A stretch of DNA of 64,000 nt from Centrapalus pauciflorus. Its lineage: Eukaryota; Streptophyta; Magnoliopsida; Asterales; Asteraceae. Both the position numbers and the translations under genes were made by a program. Positions 43,844 to 52,323 of the stretch are shown here, piece after piece. The notes beneath the pieces are model-generated. The model saw only the letters and a list, made by a program, of their open reading frames with translations, searched no databases and was not told the DNA's origin. Numbering within the stretch: the stretch's first letter is position 1; each line of letters starts with the position of its first letter. The stretch is taken from positions 81,718 to 145,717 of the forward strand of contig JAANYP010000387.1 in the NCBI GenBank assembly GCA_020465985.1, written 5' to 3'.

Positions 43844-46720
43844 ATGTCGAACCTTCAGAAATTCCTTGAAATGGATCACGAAGTTGGGAAGGCCAATGCA
43901 CCACCTAAGCTGATGAAAGTTGAGGATTACTACTGGTGGAAGGATAGATTCACTGATTTTGTACGATTCAACGACATGCGCATGTGGGTGTGCATTGATG
44001 AAGGGTACATTCCACCAGTATCTGAGGTAGAAGGCCGTCAAAAGGTTCTGTCATACCAAATGATGAAAGAGGATGACAAGAAACTATTTGAAGCTGAAAA
44101 CAAGGCTTTCTCTATTATCCGAATGGCGTTACCTCAAGATATCTTGCACACATTTCGGACTCAGAGGACGTCGAAAGAGCTTTGGGAGTCTCTTCAGAAA
44201 CGGTGTGAGGGTAATCCACGGGTACGTAGAAAGCGTACAGAGCTGTTGACCCAACAGTTTGCAATTTTCAAGGCTCTTAAGGATGAACAGTTGGATGATA
44301 TTATCACACGATTTTATCATCTGATAACAGAGCTTGAAAGTCATGGTATTGAGTATTCTGACACAGACAAGAACAACAAGCTTCTTGATGCCCTACCAGC
44401 CAAATGGGCTATGTATGTGGCTATGATTAAGCTGAATGAAGATAAATACTATGCTCAATCACTGGATGACATCGTGGGAACGTTGAGGGCATATCACTTC
44501 GAAATGATAAAGGCTGAGACTGATTATGAGCAAGTCCAAAATCCGGCTATGTATTTTGGAAAGACATCAAAATCATCAGTGACAGCTGATCAGAAGAGTG
44601 CTACAGCGTTTTTCACCGGAGAAACGTCATCGCCACCAGAGTCCGAAGACTCAATCAATCGCGCGTTCTTAGGGTTAGGAAGATCGGAAGAACCGCAACC
44701 TCAAGTCAATCAGGCATCTACAAGTCAGAACTATTCAAAGATGCCAATGAGCGCAAAGTCGGCGGAAGAACATCTGAATCTGCTTGCTTCGTTTGTGGCC
44801 GCATATGGAAATTGCGTTCAAGGGAAGATCAATGATCCGGCTCTTTGGGATGAAGATTACGATCAGGTCGACCCTGATGACTTAGAGGAGATGGATCTTA
44901 AATGGCAACTGGCCATGGTAACCCAACGGGTTAAGAGATTCATAAAGAGAACTGGGAGGAATCTCCAGATGAATAACAAGGGGATAGGATTTGATAAGTC
45001 CAAGGTCAAATGCTACAACTGTCAGGGATTGGGACATTTCGCGAGGGAGTGTCAAAGACCGAAGGTAGAGTCATACCAGGGACAGAGTCAGCATCAAGGA
45101 CAGTACCAAAATCAGTCCCAACAGAGATATCTTCCGAGTTCTTCATCTGGTCAAGCCAATCTAGCGGGTCTGATATCCAATGTCACTTCTGACAGACAGC
45201 TAGATGGTTCTTATGACTGGAGTTCACATCCGGAGTCCAATGCTAGAGCTTTCATGGCTGAAGTTACGGAAAATGGTTGTGAAGAGGATGAGCAGACCAC
45301 AAGGGACAGCAGTCCGATGTGGGTAGAGAAGGCGAATGATCAGACCGTGCTGGAGTTTGCTGCTCAGATGGCCAACGTGGAATCTGATAACTCTAAGGTT
45401 AGTCTTTCTAATTCTCTATTTCGTGAATTATGTGCTTTATGTGTTAGTTCTAACGATAGGTTAAATCTAGTCTTAGACTCACATAAGACCATAGCCGCTC
45501 AAAATGAAAACTTGAAAATAGAAAATGCTAGCCTAAATGATATAAAACAGGATTTAAAGGAAAAACTTAAGGCTGATGCTCAAGATGTAATCGTTCTAAA
45601 AGACAAACTGAGTGAGCAGTGTGTTAGAATAGAACTTATGTATGAGCACGTAGAAGCCTTGACCAAAAGTCTGAAAGACAAGGACATAGAGCTAGCCGAG
45701 ACAAAGGTTAAGGTAGCAGAGGCCAATAGCAAGCTGGAAAAGTTTAGGAATTCGAGCCTAAACCTAGGGAAAGTCTTAGATGCCCAAAGACAGTCTAAGA
45801 AGCCTGTAGGCCTAGGTTTTCACGAAATTCCTCCACCTTTCAATGCAAACTATGTGCCTCAGCCTCAGGAGAAAACTGACAACTCAGTAGTTTTAGAGGA
45901 CCTACCTGAACCTACACCTGAGCCTAAAGTTGAAAATACACCTAAGGTGACTGACTCAACTGTCAAGGTCAAGCAAGTGAAATTTGTGTCTTCCTCCAGT
46001 GAAACACCTGCAGGACAACAGAAAATTTCATGGGCTGACCAAGTCGACGAGACAGACACTGTAGATTTACCAAAGGTAATAGACACTAATGAGACACCTA
46101 GATCTAAGGGACCAACCAAAAAGTCCATGGATAAGATGTCTTGCTTTAGATGTCATGAGAAAGGGCATGTTGCTTCTCACTGTCCAGTTAGGAAAGCTGA
46201 TGTTACACCTAAGACAGTGAACCCAACAACTGTTAAGCCTTCACCAAGTGTGGCGAGCACGAGTAGTTCTCAGTGTACCGAGAAAACTGTGCAGGCCGCA
46301 CCAAAACCTGTTGTGAAACATACACCGGTTAAGGTTGGACCAAAAGAAGTGGTTAGGACAAATTCACCGAATCGTGTCTTTAATCAATCTAGGTCAGCAC
46401 CTCAACAAGTCTATAGGAGCACCACACCTAGCAGGTCACACACTCCAGTTAGGTCACATACTCCTGTTAGACAATATGTTCCGGTAAAAGCTCAGGGATC
46501 TCAGTCTGAAATGCATTATAATAGGACTTATTCTAGAGCATCACAACAAATGCCTACTCAAAGGCAAAGAGTGAATCTAAATCACTCGGCACCACAACAG
46601 AATTCAGTTCAAAGGCCCAAGTCACCTGAAAGGCGAGATGGGTATTTGAAAGAGTTCAAGTATGTGGACGAGAATGGTATTACCAAGTCAGTTATGGCTT
46701 GGGTTCCCCGTGATAACTAA
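43844..46720 (+). CDS. gag: S3 Gag protein with two zinc knuckles
   Basis: 958 codons from ATG 43844, an intact frame. N-terminal copia gag (UBN2-type) region: VEDYYWWKDRFTDFVRFNDM, LWESLQKRCEGNPRVRRKRT, LDALPAKWAMYVAMIK. First CCHC knuckle CYNCQGLGHFARECQRP near 390. Coiled coil about 550-665. Motif GLGFHEIPPPFNANYVP near 670, shared with S2. Second knuckle CFRCHEKGHVASHCPV near 766. A basic, Ser/Thr/Pro/Gln-rich tail ends AWVPRDN at TAA 46718-46720. Longer than typical copia gag, as in Sireviruses. It would coat element RNA in particles. Confidence 0.92.
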   Translation: MSNLQKFLEMDHEVGKANAPPKLMKVEDYYWWKDRFTDFVRFNDMRMWVCIDEGYIPPVSEVEGRQKVLSYQMMKEDDKKLFEAENKAFSIIRMALPQDILHTFRTQRTSKELWESLQKRCEGNPRVRRKRTELLTQQFAIFKALKDEQLDDIITRFYHLITELESHGIEYSDTDKNNKLLDALPAKWAMYVAMIKLNEDKYYAQSLDDIVGTLRAYHFEMIKAETDYEQVQNPAMYFGKTSKSSVTADQKSATAFFTGETSSPPESEDSINRAFLGLGRSEEPQPQVNQASTSQNYSKMPMSAKSAEEHLNLLASFVAAYGNCVQGKINDPALWDEDYDQVDPDDLEEMDLKWQLAMVTQRVKRFIKRTGRNLQMNNKGIGFDKSKVKCYNCQGLGHFARECQRPKVESYQGQSQHQGQYQNQSQQRYLPSSSSGQANLAGLISNVTSDRQLDGSYDWSSHPESNARAFMAEVTENGCEEDEQTTRDSSPMWVEKANDQTVLEFAAQMANVESDNSKVSLSNSLFRELCALCVSSNDRLNLVLDSHKTIAAQNENLKIENASLNDIKQDLKEKLKADAQDVIVLKDKLSEQCVRIELMYEHVEALTKSLKDKDIELAETKVKVAEANSKLEKFRNSSLNLGKVLDAQRQSKKPVGLGFHEIPPPFNANYVPQPQEKTDNSVVLEDLPEPTPEPKVENTPKVTDSTVKVKQVKFVSSSSETPAGQQKISWADQVDETDTVDLPKVIDTNETPRSKGPTKKSMDKMSCFRCHEKGHVASHCPVRKADVTPKTVNPTTVKPSPSVASTSSSQCTEKTVQAAPKPVVKHTPVKVGPKEVVRTNSPNRVFNQSRSAPQQVYRSTTPSRSHTPVRSHTPVRQYVPVKAQGSQSEMHYNRTYSRASQQMPTQRQRVNLNHSAPQQNSVQRPKSPERRDGYLKEFKYVDENGITKSVMAWVPRDN

Positions 46721-46741
46721 CCTATTTTCTTTCGTGTGCAG
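46713..46741 (+). promoter_or_regulatory. Gag stop with splice-acceptor-like sequence before pol
   Basis: AACTAACCTATTTTCTTTCG then TGTGCAG|GAG. The gag stop TAA lies inside CTAAC, which also fits a branch point 20 nt from the AG, followed by a pyrimidine tract. Pol continues in the gag frame with no other stop, so either stop readthrough or splicing could express it. S2 has ACTACTAACTAAG and TTTATTTGTGCAAGG at the same junction. Confidence 0.4.
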
Positions 46742-49700
46742 GAGATAACTACCGGTCCAAACAACAAGTGGTTCGTCGACAGTGGTTGCTCCAGGCACAT
46801 GACGGGGGAAAGAAGTCTTCTCACAGACTTCAAGGGGGGTAATAGGGGATTTGTATCATTCGCGGGCAACAAAGGAGGAAATATCACTGGAACTGGAGAA
46901 GTCACTAATGGGACGATTACATTGGATCAAGTTTATCATGTTGATAAACTGGTTCATAATCTCATTAGTGTATCTCAAATCTGTGATAAGAAGCACTCGG
47001 TGTTATTTACGGACACTGAGGCGTTAGTGCTAAAGCCGGGATTCAAGATACCTGAAGATTGGATATTGATGCGGGCTCCAAGGAAGAATGACTTGTACAT
47101 GCTCGACATGAACAAGCCAGATAATTCGATGGGTCCGATCTGCTTACTATCAAAAGCTTCGGAGACGGAATCGGTTTTGTGGCACAGACGCATGGCTCAC
47201 TTGCACCTGAGGAAAATGAACTACATAACGAAGAATGGTTTGGTGCAAGGTGTGCCTCTGAAGAGCTTTCAGTTTGAAGATAAGTGTCTACCGTGCATGA
47301 AGGGCAAGCAACATAAAAAGACACACAAGTCCAAGAAGCTGAATTCCATAACCTCGACATTCGATTTGTTGCATATGGACCTTTTCGGCCCTATCAACAA
47401 AAGGAGTATAGGAGGTAGTTGGTTTTGCTTAGTTATCACTGAAGATTACTCACGGTTTTCATGGGTTTTCTTTATAGGTACGAAGGACGAGACGGCTACA
47501 AAGCTCATCGGGTTTTTAGACCAAGTGGAGAATTCCTACGGAACAAGGGTTAAAAATATACGTAGTGATAATGGGACTGAATTTAAAAACTCTGTAATTG
47601 GTGTATATTGCCTATCAAAGGGCATCCTGCATCAATTCAGTGCACCATATGAACCACAACAGAATGGGGTGGCCGAACGTAAAAACAGAACATTGATTGA
47701 GGCTGCAAGGACTATGCTTTCGGATTCAAAGCTTCCTACCATGTTTTGGGGGGAGGCAGTGAATACCGCGTGCCACATTTTAAATAGAGTCCTTACAGTC
47801 AAATCATTGAACAAAACATGTTATGAAATTTTGAATAAACGGCCACCTAACTTAACTGGATTCGAACCGTTTGGAGTACCATGTACACTTTTAAGAACAA
47901 AACATCAACCGAAGTTTGGTGAAAAGGCTGACGAAGGATACTTCCTGGGTTATGTGCCAAACTCACCAAACAAACGAGTTTTTAACAAAAGGAATGGTAC
48001 TGTGGAGATTGTGTATAATATTGAAGTCACAAGTTATACACATGAACCCCAAACTGGTCCGGAATGGATATTTGACTATGATAAGTTATTTGAGTCATTT
48101 AACATTCCTTTGGATGATACTGCAGGTAGAATTGATAAAGACATGGCGACGTTACATCTAAATGACGATGGCCATATTTTTCCAAGGACCACGTTCGAAT
48201 CTACGTCCGAGCCTACTGCGACTGTAGATGGGTCTCCAGAAGTTGCTAATCCAGAAGAACCTAATACTGAGAATCAGACTCAAGCATCAAGTTCTGCCTC
48301 GGAGGAAAACGTACGTGAGGAAGAGAATGTGGAAGCTGAGCCTATTCCCCCTTTAGGTGAAATAGGATCCAACTTAGGAGATAATCTAAGGGTAGACGAA
48401 ATAGAGACCTCTAGGATTAACAAGAACCATCCTATAGATAGCATCATAGGAAATCCTAACGAGGGTGTGAGGACTCGGAGTAGTGTAAATAACAACACTG
48501 TGTTGTTGTCAATGATAAACGACTCCGAGGCATATCACACATGTCTATATTCGTGCTTCATATCGCAAGTAGAGCCCAAAAACGTGCAAATGGCACTTAA
48601 GGACAACTCCTGGGTTGAAGCGATGCAGGAAGAACTTTCACAATTTAGGAAACTAGAAGTGTGGGAGTTAGTTCCGTTACCTCGAGGGGAGATTGCAATA
48701 GGAACCAAATGGGTTTTTAAGTGCAAAAGAAACGATCGGGGTATAGTCACGCGCAACAAGGCGAGATTAGTTGTAAAGGGTTTCAACCAAGAGGAGGGAA
48801 TCGATTACAACGAAGTTTTTGCACCTGTAGCAAGGTTAGAAGCAATTAGGTTGTTTTTAGCTTTTGCCTCCTTCAAAGGCTTTAAAGTATATCAACTGGA
48901 TGTTAAGAGTGCTTTCCTGTATGGGAAAGTGAAAGGAGTTGGTGTATGTAGAACAAGCCGCCCGGATTACAGATCCAAAATAATCACTGATAAGTATATC
49001 GCTTAGATAAGGCTCTTTATGATACATCAGCACTAGGCGGTATTAGACCTCTATTCCAACCATCTGTTAGAAAATGGCTTTGAGAGGGTAGGTAGATAGT
49101 ACTCTATTTGTTAAGAGAAAGGGAGATCACTTATCTGGTACAAAGGTACGTCCGATATATCATTTTGGATATCAGACGAACAGTAATGTGCAAAGATTTC
49201 GAGAAGGATTATGAGAGTTAAGTTCAGATGAGTTGCTATGAGAGTTGAATTTCTTTTAGGGTTACCAAGTGACCAAAAAGAAGAAGGAATGTTTAATCCA
49301 TCAAACTAAGTATGTCTATTGACATATTAGAACGGTTTGGGATGGAGGAACTTAAGTTGACTGCCCATTTCAGCACGCCGTTCAAGTGAATTCACAATCT
49401 CGCTACTGAAAGTGATGCCGATTGTGATCCGAACTTATATATCGGCGGCCATGATTGTCAAACTAGTATTTAACTGCTTCAAGACCTGACCATAATGTTT
49501 TGCTGTGTTAATTTGTGCTAGGTTTCAAGCGAATCCGAAGGAATGCATGTGAAAAGCTGTGAAGCGGATTCTACGATACCTCAAGTCGAAACCGAAGCTG
49601 GGACTTTGGTATCACGCGGAGGGAGATCTAGAGTTGGAGGCGTTCACAGATTCGGACTACGGAGGATGCGGCTTGACGCGCAAATCAACGACTGGAGGTT

Positions 49701-50102
49701 GTCAGTTCCTCGGAGGGAGATTGGTGTCCTGGCAATGCAAGAAACAAACATCGGTAGCCGTGTCAACGTGCGAGGCCGAGTATGTAGCTGCTGGTAGTTG
49801 CTGTTCACAGGTTTTGTGGATACAACAACAATTGCGGGATTACGGTTTGGCTTATACTCAAACTCCAATTAGGATAGACAATCAATCTACAATTGCTATA
49901 ACAAATAATCCAGTTAAACACAGTAAAAACAAAGCACATAGACATAAGACATCATTTTATTCGTGATTGTGCTGAAAAGAACTTGATCAAACTGGTAAAG
50001 GTGGCAACTGAAGATAATAATGCTGATTTATTTACCAAAGCGTTTGATAAGTCACGATTTGAGTATTTAATTCAACTTAATGGAATGCGCAACCCAGAGT
50101 AA
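46721..50102 (+). pseudogene. pol: S3 Pol (protease, integrase, RT, RNase H), broken in RT
   Basis: Open to 49006: protease DSGCSRHMTG; GAG-pre-integrase LWHRRMAHLHLRKMNY; integrase with all three carboxylate motifs (HMDLFGP, RSDNGTEF, NGVAERKNRTLIEAARTML); RT entry GTKWVFKCKRNDRGIV through YQLDVKSAFLYGKVK. From about 48935 to 49555 many small indels destroy the frame, including the YVDD motif. RNase H then resumes cleanly (49559-49966; FTDSDYGGCGLTRKSTTGG), is shifted once more in an A-run near 49925, and ends NPE with TAA at 50100-50102. The sharp edges of the damaged patch suggest an assembly error. Confidence 0.88.
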
Positions 50103-50684
50103 ATTGACCTTAGTAGTATTTTATTTCCTTTAATAGTTGTTATATTTCTTTCTTTTTAGTGTAGTCTGCTAATTTAGGAAAGTTTCTAATTTAGGAAAGT
50201 TTTTATTTTTAGTAAGTTTCTATTTTTAGTAAGTTAAGTAGATTAGCCTAGTTTAATGCGTTTTGCTATGAAAAACAAAAGAAAAAAAGAGAGAAAATTA
50301 CAAAAATACAAAAAAAAAAAAATATCAGAAAAGGAGTTAAGTCTTAGATACATAGGTTCAAAGTGACGAAAATTAGCACCGTCGTTACAGACTCTAAGTG
50401 TTTAGGCTTTCACACATAATGCAACTAAATCCTAAGTGTTATACTTTATTTAGGTTGATGTGTTGGTAGGCATAATACATATAGGGTATCTAAAGGCTAA
50501 TAAAATATTCTAGAAAAAGTCAAACGTGTCACTAGCTTAGATGTACGACCAATCGGTCTTAATTTTTATGTACAAGACATACAAACATTGAGTCTAAATG
50601 AGGTATGCAAACTTTCTGGGGATGTATGACAACATCAAATACATCTGAAAATGGAAAGAATAGAAATATCATATAAAACTGAGA

Positions 50685-50890
50685 GTCGAAAACATGCAAC
50701 TCTGTTGTACGTAAGTACAGACCTGTTGTCTCTGTTTAGATTCGGGTTAGCAGACATGTCGCTTTGTTGTACGTCAGTACAGACCTGTCACCGCTATCTG
50801 CTAATTTTAAAGTTAAACCTTAAGTCGAACTAAGACACTTTGTTGTATGAGAATACAGACCTGTGTCCGATGTTTGTCTTTTAAAGAAAG
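50685..50890 (+). other. Three tandem predicted RNA stem-loops (S3 copy)
   Basis: Homologous to 10557-10757. Unit 2: outer TTAGCAGA (50747-50754) pairs with TCTGCTAA (50807-50814), whereas S1 pairs TAGCAAGA with TCTTGCTA. Unit 3: GACAC (50834-50838) with GTGTC (50863-50867), inner TGTAT-GAGA-ATACA (50844-50857); the loop is GAGA where S1 has GTAA, both GNRA. Unit 1: inner TGTAC-GTAA-GTACA (50705-50718), outer stem weak. Unit 2 inner loop is GTCA, not GNRA. Confidence 0.7.
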
Positions 50891-51239
50891 TTTGCAAATA
50901 CCAACAAGTTAGAATTTTGTCTGTGTGCCTCGATCATAAAAGTATGTCTAAGTCTGAGTCACGTAAGATAATTTCCTGATAAATAAAAAGGCCAAGGGAT
51001 ATTCCGAAATGTAGAGTGTTTAACAGGGTAAAATACCAACAATCGGCTAAATGGGTATGTCACGACAAACAATCAAAGGAATCAAAAATTCCTAAGTGTG
51101 AAAGTTTAAGTACTGAAAGTTAGTATCGGACATCGCTATCTGATTGAACCTTTCTTAGACTATACTCATCAAAAATATGGTGTTAAGTATTTAGCTTAGA
51201 ATGTAAATTTTCTTAAGTCTAGATTAAATTTTTGGTCAA

Positions 51240-51312
51240 AATTTTATTTTACTTTATTTTATTTTATTTTTACCTTAGTTTATTTTATTTCATTTTAGTT
51301 TAGTTTAATTTT
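51240..51312 (+). repeat. TTTTA-type pentanucleotide repeat (S3)
   Basis: Irregular TTTTA/TTTAC repeats at the same relative position as S1 11098-11146. Confidence 0.75.
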
Positions 51313-51484
51313 TACTTAGGTAAAAGGTCAAAAATTACTGAGGGTGCATTCAAAGTTGAATAAAATAATCAATGCGTGAAATATCTGAGCTTAGGGTAAA
51401 AGATTTGGCATAGTTTATCTGGTTACACTACACAGTAGAAAATAGTTGGTAAAAGTTGAAAATATTTCAAAATTTCCGAAATTT

Positions 51485-52165
51485 TTCTAAGTGTTGGAAA
51501 TTTCGAATCTAAGACAGACTCGAATGTGAGATACTTCGAATCTGTCAGTAGACTCGAAATTGCATAGACTCGAAGGTAGGTAGTATAAATAGGTCCACAG
51601 TAATGGCATTTATTTCTTACTACCCTCGAATCTGATTTCTCGAATCTGTCTTTGGCGATCTCGAATCTATTCTCGAGTCTATCGAATCTCTACTAAACGA
51701 CATTTCGTCGAGTTTGAAGTCTTTGTGTTCGATTCTAATCTCATATCTAGGTATAATCAACAGGATTGTACAAGATTTTGGTGGTTTAATACACAAATTT
51801 GGACTTAAACATCACATTTTGATGTTTTATAGGTCAAAATAGGGTTTTTGCAAAATTACCACGTTTGGACTAATAAAAGATCAAATTTAAAGCATAAATC
51901 TATGATTAGAACCTAGTTGAACTAATGTATGTGATTTACCAAGTTCAAAATGGTTAAAATCTTGGGTTTTGGTTGAAACAATGGCCGACGGCCCTTCGAG
52001 TCTGTTCATGCACTTTCGAATCTGTTCATGGATGTCTCGAATCTATCATTAGATTCAAGATGATCATGGGATTCGAATCTGTCCATTAGACTCGAATAGG
52101 GACTCCTCGAATCTGTCCATTAGATTCGAAAATGGACACTTCGAGTCTGTTCCCTTCGAATCTGT
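51485..52165. repeat. Cluster of TTCGAATCTG words around the internal promoter (S3)
   Basis: Over twenty occurrences of TCGAATCTG, TCGAGTCTG or complements. Those at 51496-51575 precede the TATA box and those at 51995-52165 lie in the possible intron. Several sites align one-to-one with S1 sites that carry TTCGAACTTG. Confidence 0.82.
51584..51592 (+). promoter_or_regulatory. Internal TATA box before the S3 third ORF
   Basis: TATAAATAG followed by GTCCACAGTA, conserved with S1 11392. About 740 bp before the third ORF. A possible donor AG|GTATAA lies at 51750 and the acceptor at 52321. Confidence 0.55.
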
Positions 52166-52297
52166 ACTTTATTTACTTTGTTGAATTTAAATTTTATTAA
52201 ACTTGTGGACATTTAATTGTGCTAGATTTTGTATTTATTCAAATACAAGATAAAACAAATTTGAATTTAAACAAGTTTATTGATTTTTAATAATAAT

Positions 52298-52321
52298 CTA
52301 ACAATTTTATGTATTGTGCAG
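52298..52321 (+). promoter_or_regulatory. Probable 3' splice acceptor before the S3 third ORF
   Basis: CTAAC (52298-52302), a T-rich tract, TATTGTGCAG ending 52321, then ATATGG with ATG at 52324. Branch A to AG distance is about 20 nt. Conserved with S1. Confidence 0.5.
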
Positions 52322-52323
52322 AT

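Larger units (their letters stand above)
50103..52321 (+). other. S3 pol-to-third-ORF spacer
   Basis: Non-coding, with the same block order as S1 10032-12048: an A-rich segment, three stem-loops, a block with GACATCGCTATCTGATTGAA, TTTTA repeats, TCGA words, a TATA box, a possible intron and an acceptor. No ORF with known domains. Confidence 0.75.
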
